Below, piece after piece: positions 8,595 to 15,797 of a stretch of DNA of 55,520 bases. The stretch covers positions 1 to 55,520 of the forward strand of contig DIDP01000001.1 in the NCBI GenBank assembly GCA_002418205.1, in the 5' to 3' direction. Within the stretch, counting starts at the first letter, position 1. Each line of letters starts with the position of its first letter. The DNA is from Anaerolineales bacterium UBA5797 (GTDB taxonomy: Bacteria > Chloroflexota > Anaerolineae > Anaerolineales > Villigracilaceae). The notes beneath the pieces were generated by a model, which was given only the letters and a program-made list of their open reading frames with translations, was not told the origin of the DNA and did not search any database. A program made the position numbers and the translations under genes.

Positions 8595-9296
8595 ATGGAT
8601 CATCTTTTCATTCTCATCCACAGCCCACTGGTCGGACCCCTCACATGGACGTCCGTCGCCGAACAAATGCGACAGCGCGGCTTGAGCGTGATTGTCCCCA
8701 TTCTCCGCGAATCAGAAAACTCAAAAGAACCCTATTGGAAACAGCACGCGGAATCCGTTTCACAAACGCTTACGCAAATTCCCAAAGACACTTTTGTCAC
8801 GCTCGTTGCTCACAGCGGCGCGGGGCCTTTGCTTCCCGCGGTACGACAATTCATTGCGAATCCCATCAAGGCTTATGTATTCGTGGACGCAGGCATTCCA
8901 CGCAACGGCGTGAGTCGACTCAACTTGATGAAATCGGAAGATCCCGAATGGGCGGAACAGTTCGAGGAGGCATTGAGACGCGGGGAACGCTTCCCAACCT
9001 GGAGCAGTGACGACCTGTGCGAGATCATCCCGGATGAAAATCTACGAGAAAAGTTGGCGGCCGAGGTTCGCCCTCGTGCGTTGGATTTCTTTACAGAACC
9101 CATCCCCACATTTAAAGGCTGGCCCGACGCACCATGCGTTTACATCCAATTCAGCGCGGCTTACGAAAAACCTGCTGAACAGGCGTGGCAGTCGGGCTGG
9201 CAAACATATACATTGGAAGCCGGTCATTTTCATACGCTGGTCGACGCGACCGCTGTGACGAACATGATCGTTGAGGCGGTGAGGAAGTTGACTTGA
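8595..9296 (+). CDS. Alpha/beta hydrolase
   Basis: 233-residue cytoplasmic alpha/beta hydrolase. The nucleophile elbow is AHSGAG (GxSxG-like with His at the first position), and the likely catalytic His is in EAGHFHTL close to the C-terminus. The oxyanion region LFILIHSPLVGPLTW is at the N-terminus. No substrate can be inferred. It starts 12 bp after the ATL gene and probably belongs to the same operon. Confidence 0.75.
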   Translation: MDHLFILIHSPLVGPLTWTSVAEQMRQRGLSVIVPILRESENSKEPYWKQHAESVSQTLTQIPKDTFVTLVAHSGAGPLLPAVRQFIANPIKAYVFVDAGIPRNGVSRLNLMKSEDPEWAEQFEEALRRGERFPTWSSDDLCEIIPDENLREKLAAEVRPRALDFFTEPIPTFKGWPDAPCVYIQFSAAYEKPAEQAWQSGWQTYTLEAGHFHTLVDATAVTNMIVEAVRKLT

Positions 9297-9301
9297 GGAA
9301 T

Positions 9302-9352
9302 CTATCTTCCCGCCAACTCAACGACCAGCGTATCCATAGCCAGGTGGAGCGT
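9302..9352 (-). pseudogene. Remnant matching the 3' end of holA
   Basis: On the minus strand this encodes VTLHLAMDTLVVEL, close to the holA C-terminus LTLELALDTLVVEL. About 39 of 50 nucleotides match the real holA end near 10905-10955, in the same orientation. No further holA sequence is recognisable upstream of it. It is read here as a diverged leftover copy that forms one border of the 9.3-10.9 kb block; a short independent gene (61 codons from 9487) is the less likely alternative. Confidence 0.45.
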
Positions 9353-9452
9353 GACACGTCTATTGTCTTTCTCAGCCCGCACGCAGCGATGATCGAATCC
9401 GAGCTTTGTGGTATTAATCGTCTCCCATCCGCCTGGTGAGTTGTTAAGTCTT

Positions 9453-10043
9453 TTAGGTGTCATCCATCTGATTTCGTGAGAGCACACGAACGGGATCGCC
9501 AGTACGGATAACCCCTGCGCTGGTCACGCGCATGTAGATGCCGCGCAGGTTAAGATGCCGATAAGGCTGCATGGAGACGAATCGCAGGGCATCCTGCCCA
9601 AAACGGGCTTTGAACTTCAGGCAGCCGTTATGCGGCAAAGGTGAGATCTCCAATACGGCTTCCCCAACCTGAAGCCGGCTCGATGGCGGAAGGTTTTCGT
9701 TTGACAGGTCGATATCCAGGAAGAGGCTGTCACCGAACAAAGCCAATGATTGTCCATTGGCGATCAACTTTGCGATATCCGCCTGCACGACTGCAATCTG
9801 TGCGTCAAGAAGTTTCTCCCGCTGCCGCCCCCATGAATCGCCCGGCACTCCAAGATCTGGCGAAAGGACGATCTCATTCAGAACTTCCCTCGCACCTGCC
9901 AAAAGACGCCGAACAATGAGGACCACCCGACCTGCCGCTCTTGGTTGAGGATGTAAATTGGCAAGACCGCGTTCAAGTTCGAGTAGAGTAACGAATCGGG
10001 TTGGATCCCCGACCGAATCAGAGTTGAGTTCGATGTCCATCAT
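9453..10043 (-). CDS. MOSC domain-containing protein
   Basis: 196-residue protein of the MOSC (molybdenum cofactor sulfurase C-terminal) superfamily, which transfers sulfur or binds molybdenum cofactor. Seen: GVPGDSWGRQREKLL, LFGDSLFLDIDLSNENLPP and HNGCLKFKARFG, where the single Cys is the usual persulfide position, and the ending RGIYMRVTSAGVIRTGD. GGAG lies nine bases before the ATG. It lies in the putative inserted block with the SelW-like and MerR genes. Its exact substrate is unknown. Confidence 0.75.
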   Translation of the reverse strand: MMDIELNSDSVGDPTRFVTLLELERGLANLHPQPRAAGRVVLIVRRLLAGAREVLNEIVLSPDLGVPGDSWGRQREKLLDAQIAVVQADIAKLIANGQSLALFGDSLFLDIDLSNENLPPSSRLQVGEAVLEISPLPHNGCLKFKARFGQDALRFVSMQPYRHLNLRGIYMRVTSAGVIRTGDPVRVLSRNQMDDT

Positions 10044-10114
10044 AAGACGTAACTCCTTGATTGACAGGCCGGCTATAACCGATCGTCAAATCGACCTTTT
10101 AACCACCAGTTTCG

Positions 10115-10393
10115 TCAGCCTCTCGGATACAACGGCAATTCCTTCCCTACATATTGCTGGAACACCCCGAACACTTCACCAGGTTCGGGGTGGCGATTGA
10201 CTTCCTTTTTCGAGAACAAAATCTCATCGTCAACCTTGACTTCGAACACACCTCCGCTGCTCATTTCAAAGACCAGTTCGCTAATCGCATGTTGATAATT
10301 CCGGATCAACTCCCCGGCGACCCGTAACGCATGTTCGCTATAATCGCATGGCACACAATACTTAATCGTGACCCGATGCTTTTGAATTTGCAT
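10115..10393 (-). CDS. SelW/SelT/SelH (Rdx)-type thioredoxin-like protein, Cys form
   Basis: 92-residue small thioredoxin-fold protein. The N-terminal IKYCVPCDYSEHALRVAGEL carries the CxxC redox motif of the Rdx family, with Cys where eukaryotic SelW has selenocysteine. The C-terminal half has the family pattern GGVFEVKVDDEILFSKKE. The ATG at 10393 gives the usual short N-terminus; a GTG at 10423 is possible. It is divergent from the MerR gene, which may control it, because the operator lies between them. Confidence 0.75.
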   Translation of the reverse strand: MQIQKHRVTIKYCVPCDYSEHALRVAGELIRNYQHAISELVFEMSSGGVFEVKVDDEILFSKKEVNRHPEPGEVFGVFQQYVGKELPLYPRG

Positions 10394-10475
10394 AGGATTA
10401 TCTAAACCTGACACCAGAATCACTCCATTCTTTCTTGATTTAAGTCGTACACACGTAATATTCTAGAACTTGAAG

Positions 10476-10490
10476 TTGACTTTAAGTCAA
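10476..10490. promoter_or_regulatory. Perfect palindrome, likely MerR-family operator
   Basis: TTGACTTTAAGTCAA has 7-base arms around a central T. It lies 21 bases before the MerR-family start codon and between the divergent SelW-like and MerR genes. The first half can double as a -35 box (TTGACT), as is usual for autoregulated MerR promoters. Confidence 0.6.
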
Positions 10491-10511
10491 GAGGCATTTG
10501 GAGGTGCAGTG

Positions 10512-10946
10512 ATGAAAATTGGAGAAGTAGCGAGACAGGTTGATCTCCCAACTTCAACCATTCGATATTACGAGAAGATTGGCATCTTGCCCATACCCGC
10601 GCGTGAAAGCGGTCAACGCAATTATAAAGAAAACTCGGTTGATCTATTGAAAGTCGTCAAAATGGCACGCAGTCTTGGCTTTTCACTCACAGAGATAAAG
10701 CCCCTGCTGGATGCATTTCAAACCAAGGACCAGCCTTCAAACGTATGTAAGGAAATAACCCACAGGAAAATGGTTGAATTGGATGAATTGATCAACAAGA
10801 TGATTGAGATGAAATCCGCTCTTGCCAAAGGACTGGATTGTGAATGCACGGATGTATGCGAATGTTATTTGCATCCGCAACGCTCAGATCTTAGCCTGGT
10901 CTCGTTAACTCAACCACCAACGTATCCAAAGCCAGTTCGAGTGTGA
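10512..10946 (+). CDS. MerR family transcriptional regulator
   Basis: 144-residue regulator. Residues 1-70 are the MerR winged helix (MKIGEVARQVDLPTSTIRYY, then SGQRNYKENSVDLL). A dimerisation helix follows, then a Cys-rich end (DCECTDVCECYLH) suitable for binding a metal or sensing redox state. GGAGG stands eight bases before the ATG at 10512. The last 18 codons overlap the end of holA on the other strand, and the tail after the Cys cluster is antisense to holA, so the original C-terminus may have been replaced at an insertion border. The gene looks more AT-rich than its neighbours. Confidence 0.85.
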   Translation: MKIGEVARQVDLPTSTIRYYEKIGILPIPARESGQRNYKENSVDLLKVVKMARSLGFSLTEIKPLLDAFQTKDQPSNVCKEITHRKMVELDELINKMIEMKSALAKGLDCECTDVCECYLHPQRSDLSLVSLTQPPTYPKPVRV

Positions 10947-11865
10947 GCTGTCCCGTTTTGACCCCCTCGTCGATCCTCAATAATTTCCGATAAATACTTT
11001 CAAGCGACTCGATTGAAAACCGTGTGGCCTGCCCAGTGGTCTTCTCTGCCACAAAGGGATGCACACCCAGCGCGCGGGCAACATCGTCCTTATTCCCGCG
11101 TCCATCCAGGATTTCACGCGCCTGCAACAACAACCTGAATTGCCGCACCACCATCCCCCACAACGAAAATGGATCTTCCGATTCGAGCAGACGATGCAAA
11201 AGATGTTGGGCGGATTTGCCATTACCATTCGACAACGCATCCACAAAATCGAACACCGATTGCTGTGACGTGATGATACAGACCGCCTCCACATCGGACC
11301 CGGTAACTGGGCGCGCCCAATTGACGTATGCCAGCAGTTTGGCGATCTCCATCCCCGCCTGACGCGTGTCCACGCTGACCATGTCCTTGAGCATTTCCGC
11401 CGCGCGCAGTTCGATCTGCCCGCCTTGATTCTTTGTCTCATTGACAATCCAGCCGGTCATGTCCCTCAATTTCGGAAGCATGAAGGCTTTGGTCTGGATC
11501 GATCTGTTGTTCTTCTCTGCGAATTTATTAAGCCAGTGCTTCCCGGCTTCCTTTGGTTCCACAGATTCATACATCACCAGGCGCGTCGTATCCGGAGCGT
11601 TTCCGATGAATTCGAGAAATTTCTTTCTCGAAGAGGCATTGTTGTATTTCGCAGAGGGATTTGCCATCAGCACCAATCGCCTCTTGGCGAGGAATGGCAT
11701 GGCATTGACCGCGGTGTTCAGGTCATTTTCATTCATGGAACGCGCGTCGAGGCGCGCCGTGTTCATGTCCGCGCTGGTGGGATCGGTGAAGTCAGACTCG
11801 AACTCCTTGAGTTTGCGCGCGATCGCGAATTCGTCGTTGCCGAAGAGGAAGTAGAGGTTGGGCAT
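10891..11865 (-). CDS. holA: DNA polymerase III delta subunit
   Basis: 324-residue clamp-loader subunit that opens the sliding clamp during replication. The N-terminus MPNLYFLFGNDEFAIARKL has the typical degenerate nucleotide-binding start of HolA, and the middle (VSVDTRQAGMEIAKLLAYVN) and C-terminal collar region (FSIESLESIYRKLLRIDEG) fit the family. Length is normal. Its last 56 bp overlap the convergent MerR gene. No Shine-Dalgarno is evident before the ATG. Confidence 0.9.
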   Translation of the reverse strand: MPNLYFLFGNDEFAIARKLKEFESDFTDPTSADMNTARLDARSMNENDLNTAVNAMPFLAKRRLVLMANPSAKYNNASSRKKFLEFIGNAPDTTRLVMYESVEPKEAGKHWLNKFAEKNNRSIQTKAFMLPKLRDMTGWIVNETKNQGGQIELRAAEMLKDMVSVDTRQAGMEIAKLLAYVNWARPVTGSDVEAVCIITSQQSVFDFVDALSNGNGKSAQHLLHRLLESEDPFSLWGMVVRQFRLLLQAREILDGRGNKDDVARALGVHPFVAEKTTGQATRFSIESLESIYRKLLRIDEGVKTGQLTLELALDTLVVELTRPG

Positions 11866-11895
11866 ATTATGGCAGGGACACGATATATTATGCCC

Positions 11896-12384
11896 TTACT
11901 TTGTAACGATTCGATGCACACCCTTGCGGACGGGGATGATGTCTATGATCTGCATGTTCCCCAGATCCGCTTCGGTGGTGATGTATTTTTGCAGCCACGG
12001 ACCCAATGGTTTGCTTAACCAGTATCCAAAAGCACCAAACAGAACAGCGATCGGTATCAGCCAGACGCGCCAAAAGGTGGATCTGGCTCCTCGCAACGGC
12101 GCCCAGGCAAAGGTCCCCGAGAGAAGCGCAGTGGTGGCGAGATTGGTGCCGCATCCCGGGTGGACGGCGAGTCCGCTTTCGCCAGAGTTGAGTCGCGCGA
12201 ACGCTTCGGTCACCGCGGACTTCACATCGTCGGTTTCAAAACTGCCGAGCAGGAAGAAGCCGGTCGGGTTGGAATGTCCCGCCATCGATTGATTGCGATA
12301 TTTATGCGCGAGGACATGCAGGCTCGCATGTTCGAGGGCGTGGTTTCTGCGGGTTTCGAGTATGAGGGGAAGATTTAAGAGCAT
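11896..12384 (-). CDS. DUF6391-like membrane protein
   Basis: 162-residue protein. The N-terminal LETRRNHALEHASLHVLAHK is the conserved His-rich start of the DUF6391 family, followed by SGLAVHPGCGTNLATT and one or two membrane helices (VWLIPIAVLFGAFGYWL). Function is unknown. The ATG at 12384 is chosen because a TATAAT box sits six bases upstream, implying a leaderless mRNA; a start at 12438 would lie upstream of that promoter. Confidence 0.65.
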   Translation of the reverse strand: MLLNLPLILETRRNHALEHASLHVLAHKYRNQSMAGHSNPTGFFLLGSFETDDVKSAVTEAFARLNSGESGLAVHPGCGTNLATTALLSGTFAWAPLRGARSTFWRVWLIPIAVLFGAFGYWLSKPLGPWLQKYITTEADLGNMQIIDIIPVRKGVHRIVTK

Positions 12385-12390
12385 GTGACG

Positions 12391-12396
12391 ATTATA
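12391..12396 (-). promoter_or_regulatory. -10 box of leaderless promoter for 11896-12384
   Basis: TATAAT on the minus strand, six bases (CGTCAC) before the ATG at 12384. Confidence 0.55.
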
Positions 12397-12535
12397 CATG
12401 CAACGGATTACATACGTCACGTCATATTTGATGTGCATTTATGGAAATTTAAGCAAATCCTGTGCAAACTCATCTTGTCCTTTGAGATTATTTTGAGACA
12501 ATATGACCAGAATATTTTTTGTTTGTGAGGAAACC

Positions 12536-12694
12536 ATGACCGATCAAATCCGCGTTAAAAGCAAGTCACACATGCCAAAGGACTCGCTGTTCTTTGAAAA
12601 GATCGTCCCGTTCTCTCTGATCGCAATGGGCATCATTACATTCGGATTGATCCTGTTCGCTGCAGGTGTAATTCTTGGGATCGTCCATTTTTAA
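12536..12694 (+). CDS. Small single-span membrane protein, unknown
   Basis: 52-residue protein: a short polar N-terminus (MTDQIRVKSKSHMPKDSLFF) and one membrane helix (IAMGIITFGLILFAAGVILG). The ATG at 12536 follows GTGAGG. It lies 22 bp before a seven-span membrane protein gene and probably shares its mRNA, so it may be an accessory subunit of that protein. No family recognised. Confidence 0.6.
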   Translation: MTDQIRVKSKSHMPKDSLFFEKIVPFSLIAMGIITFGLILFAAGVILGIVHF

Positions 12695-12716
12695 AAATCG
12701 CAGGAGATAAACAGTT

Positions 12717-13538
12717 ATGTCGGTAAATCAAATCCTTCCCTTTCTTTCGACCGCGATCATGCTTGGGTTCACAGTTAGTGTGCTCCAGCGTTATATCGTG
12801 CGCCGCAATCCAGCATTCCTTTTTTGGGGCATCGGGCTGGCCATGTTCGGAGCAGGCAGTTTCGCTGAAGCGTATCTGGCGCTGGCATGGAACAAATGGG
12901 TGTTCTTTGTATGGTACCTGTTCGGCGCAGCGTTGAACGCCGCCTGGATCGGCCATGGGACTCTGTATCTGCTGGCGCGCAAGAAGTGGCGCCACGTGGT
13001 GACGGTCCTGCTGGTCGCCGGGAGCCTGTTCGCAACCTATCTCATGCTGCAAGCCATGCCCAAACTGGATACGGCGGTCTTCACAACCGATAAGCCGATC
13101 AGTGAGCAGTATGGCACCAAGGCGTTGGATGCTGGTGAGGTTGCCCCCGCCGGTGCGCAGACCTTCACCACCACGTATCGTGGCGAGGAAGTAACTGCGG
13201 TGCGCGGACTCCTGCCGCTCGGCACGCCGGTCCGCCTGACCACGCCGTTCTTCAATATCTACGGCTTGTTCACGCTTGTGGGCGGCGCGATCTACTCGGC
13301 ATATCTGTTCTGGCGCAAGCGTGTGATGCCCAACCGTGTTGTGGCAAATGTGTTGATCGCGGCAGGCGCGCTCGCGATCGGCTTTGCCAGCACGCTCACC
13401 CGCCTCGGCTATGGCGAATATCTGTATCTGGGAGAGTTGATCTCGGCGGTCCTGATGTTCATCGGCTTCCGCATGGCGGCAAAACCGCAACCCGATGAAA
13501 TGCCTGTCACGCACACCATTCCGGCATCAGCAGATTAG
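12717..13538 (+). CDS. Seven-span membrane protein, unknown function
   Basis: 273-residue integral membrane protein with about seven helices (around 5-23, 33-53, 64-84, 92-112, 180-200, 209-229 and 235-255). A 60-residue hydrophilic loop lies between helices four and five (TAVFTTDKPISEQYG). AGGAG precedes the ATG. It pairs with the small membrane protein upstream and is ended by a strong terminator. I do not recognise a family; sensor or scaffold roles are possible but unsupported. Confidence 0.7.
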   Translation: MSVNQILPFLSTAIMLGFTVSVLQRYIVRRNPAFLFWGIGLAMFGAGSFAEAYLALAWNKWVFFVWYLFGAALNAAWIGHGTLYLLARKKWRHVVTVLLVAGSLFATYLMLQAMPKLDTAVFTTDKPISEQYGTKALDAGEVAPAGAQTFTTTYRGEEVTAVRGLLPLGTPVRLTTPFFNIYGLFTLVGGAIYSAYLFWRKRVMPNRVVANVLIAAGALAIGFASTLTRLGYGEYLYLGELISAVLMFIGFRMAAKPQPDEMPVTHTIPASAD

Positions 13539-13558
13539 CGGACGAATAACTTAAAGCC

Positions 13559-13587
13559 AAAGCCGTGGATTTGCTCCACGGCTTTTT
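13559..13587 (+). terminator. Rho-independent terminator
   Basis: Stem AAGCCGTGGA / TCCACGGCTT with a five-base loop, followed by TTT. It lies between two convergent genes and ends the 12536-13538 unit. Confidence 0.8.
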
Positions 13588-13626
13588 CGTTATTGCATCA
13601 GTTGCCCGCGCCCCCTTGAAAAATAT

Positions 13627-14253
13627 CTAGTGGTTGGCGTTTTCCAATTTGCTGTACGTTTCCAGCAGACTGATCAGAATATCGTCAGTGAATGTGTGCA
13701 TGCGTGTGTACATCTCCGTTGCCTTCTTCGAAGGAACGTTCGCTTCGGTGTAGACCTTGACGACCGACTCGACCAGCGTATCCCTGAAAAACAGGAACGC
13801 CTTCGCCGCATCCACATAACTGAGTTGATACCGTCGCGCGCGCGAGGCGTATTCATATCCAATGGCATAGGCTTCGTTCTCAGCCTCCTCGCCATTGGTC
13901 AGCATGTAATTCATCAGACCCTGGAACAGGGAACGCGCGCTCATGCGGTATTGGCTGCGGGCCTCATCGTCCAGTTTTTGATACCAGGATTCCTCCTGCA
14001 AACGTCCCTCGGAGATCTGCATGCGGACGTTCTTCACCACTTCCTGCATCATGCCTTCAGGCTCGAGCGCATCCTCCCCGGACCTTGAATTTGATTCCGC
14101 CCAAAGGAGGATCTCTCCCCGCTTATAGCGGCGATGTCCGCCCTGAGTCTTGTGGACGGGCAGCGCGCCCTTATCCGACCAGAGCCGGATCGTGCTCGGA
14201 TGCACTCCAAGTAGTTTTGCCGCGTCACTTAAAGAAAGCCAATCGTCAGTCAT
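13627..14253 (-). CDS. MerR-type HTH regulator next to PucC-like gene
   Basis: 208-residue regulator. Residues 5-55 are an excisionase/MerR-type helix-turn-helix (LSLSDAAKLLGVHPSTIRLW, then TQGGHRRYKRGEIL). Residues 75-205 form an all-helical domain (IGYEYASRARRYQLSYVDAA) resembling the RsbRD N-terminal/globin-like sensory fold; ligand unknown. It lies 68 bp downstream of the PucC-type transporter on the same strand and may control it. AAGGA precedes the ATG. Confidence 0.75.
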   Translation of the reverse strand: MTDDWLSLSDAAKLLGVHPSTIRLWSDKGALPVHKTQGGHRRYKRGEILLWAESNSRSGEDALEPEGMMQEVVKNVRMQISEGRLQEESWYQKLDDEARSQYRMSARSLFQGLMNYMLTNGEEAENEAYAIGYEYASRARRYQLSYVDAAKAFLFFRDTLVESVVKVYTEANVPSKKATEMYTRMHTFTDDILISLLETYSKLENANH

Positions 14254-14270
14254 TATCCGTCCTTGTCACT

Positions 14271-14304
14271 CTAAGCCCAATCCTGAGCTTTTCGAAGGGC
14301 TTAG
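14271..14304. repeat. Short inverted repeat CTAAGCCC...GGGCTTAG
   Basis: Eight-base arms around TCCTGAGCTTTTCGAA, between the PucC-like and HTH genes. The word TCCTGAGCTTTTCGAAGGG looks like a dispersed repeat unit rather than a simple terminator. Confidence 0.5.
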
Positions 14305-14321
14305 CACAACAATGTAATAAA

Positions 14322-15632
14322 TTAATCCGCCACAGCCGCCACTTTATCCGTAAACGAAGGTTCGTGCGCCTTCTTCTGGAACACGCCCACGTCGATGCGA
14401 TAGAGCATGATGGCAGCGGCGAGCATCATCAACGCTTCGATGCCGAACACGACCAGATACCCGTGCAGGGCGTCGCCGGTCAGTTGCGTGGCGAGGTCGG
14501 CGACCACGCCAGCCATGAGCAAGCCCACGAGGCGGGACAGTCCGTTCGAGAAGCCCCAGGCACCGATGTAAAGCCCGACCTTTTCAGGGACGGTCAGATC
14601 GAACATGAGCGAGAGGTTGGCAATGGTGGAAATACCGGTGCCAAATCCCAGCAGGGTGATGCCGATGTAGAAGGCGGTCTGGCTGGCGGTGAGTCCGCTG
14701 ATGACAATGGTGATAAACCCGATCAGCGCGCCAAGGTTGCCGGATTGGGCAATGTATTTCTTTTTTATGCGGCCCCACCATTCGAGCACTGCCGCAACGA
14801 TGAAGGCGATCAGCGTGAAGCCGCTGCTGATCGATATGAGTCGCGAGGTCTGTCCGATCGTCATGCCAAAGGCTTGTGCACCAAAAGGTTCGAGCAGAAC
14901 GTCCTGCCCGAGGATGGCGGCAAGGAGCAGGAGCAGGTAGACGAAAAATATCTTTGCCACGCGGTTTTCGGTGATGGCGACGGTCATCTGTTTGACGGTG
15001 TAGGTGTCCGCTTTGGCGGGAGAGGAGGAAAGGCTGACGTGAGGTTCAAGCCTGAAGAGGCCGAGCAGGCCCAATGTCAGGGCTGAGGCGGCGACGATGA
15101 GGAAGGCGCGTTCGAGAGCCGCGAGATCGAACGTCGGCACCATGACGCTCAGGCTGATCCCGGTCAGAGCCAATCCGATGACCATGGCGATGAACATGAT
15201 CGCGATCGTGACCCCGCGCCCCTTTTCGCCGGAAAGTTCCGAGGCAAGGGAAAGATAGGAGACCGCGGAGAGGTTGTAGCCCATGCCCCACGCGCCGAAA
15301 GCGAGGATGCCTGCAAGGATGCCCAGCGTGAAGTTCTGGGTGATCAGGACGGCTACAAGTGGAGCGACAGACACCCCGATGACGCACAGGATCAAGCCCG
15401 CAAGGATATAGGGCGAACGTCGATAGCCGAGTATGGGATGCCGGTCGGAGAAGGAGCCGATGGCAACCTGGATGGGTGAAAGCAGGTAGGGGAAGATGGC
15501 AAGGAGCGTGAAGAGGGTTTTGGAAATTTCGAGGTCGAAGATCATGACCCGGTTGAGGGTGCTGTTGATGGGCACGAGGGTCATGGCTACGGCGGTGTGG
15601 ATGAGGGCAAGTTGAAGGCGTTTGAGGAACAT
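14322..15632 (-). CDS. PucC/LhaA-type MFS protein (BCD family)
   Basis: 436-residue, 12-span major facilitator protein. The N-terminus (TLNRVMIFDLEISKTLFTLL) and GYRRSPYILAG match the PucC/LhaA/BCH2-type family, whose studied members help assemble bacteriochlorophyll light-harvesting complexes. FGAWGMGYNLSAVSYLSLA and FGTGISTIANLSLMFDLT are further conserved helices. No bacteriochlorophyll or reaction-centre gene is in the window, so the role here is open: pigment or porphyrin handling, or a non-photosynthetic homologue. An HTH regulator follows it. Confidence 0.8.
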   Translation of the reverse strand: MFLKRLQLALIHTAVAMTLVPINSTLNRVMIFDLEISKTLFTLLAIFPYLLSPIQVAIGSFSDRHPILGYRRSPYILAGLILCVIGVSVAPLVAVLITQNFTLGILAGILAFGAWGMGYNLSAVSYLSLASELSGEKGRGVTIAIMFIAMVIGLALTGISLSVMVPTFDLAALERAFLIVAASALTLGLLGLFRLEPHVSLSSSPAKADTYTVKQMTVAITENRVAKIFFVYLLLLLAAILGQDVLLEPFGAQAFGMTIGQTSRLISISSGFTLIAFIVAAVLEWWGRIKKKYIAQSGNLGALIGFITIVISGLTASQTAFYIGITLLGFGTGISTIANLSLMFDLTVPEKVGLYIGAWGFSNGLSRLVGLLMAGVVADLATQLTGDALHGYLVVFGIEALMMLAAAIMLYRIDVGVFQKKAHEPSFTDKVAAVAD

Positions 15633-15693
15633 TTTTTAACCACGAAGGCTTGCATTGAGTTTGTCGAAATGACACGAAGGTTTTACGCGAAGC

Positions 15694-15775
15694 GAGGGCG
15701 ATCTCACGCCCTCACCCAAGTTGACTGTAATTTTAGGCGTAAATTTACACAAGACAATGTAGATTTACGTAGAAT
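15694..15775. repeat. Two inverted repeats upstream of PucC-like gene
   Basis: GAGGGCG...CGCCCTC at 15694-15713 makes a hairpin. Further on, GCGTAAATTTAC and GTAGATTTACGT form an AT-rich inverted repeat. They fill the gap between recN and the PucC-like gene, and the AT-rich pair could be a regulator site. Confidence 0.4.
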
Positions 15776-15797
15776 TTTACTAGAGTTTTGTGAGCAA

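Noticed and set aside
10115..10393. A second selenoprotein (SelW-like)
   Set aside because: The redox motif is CVPC with ordinary cysteine codons and no in-frame TGA.
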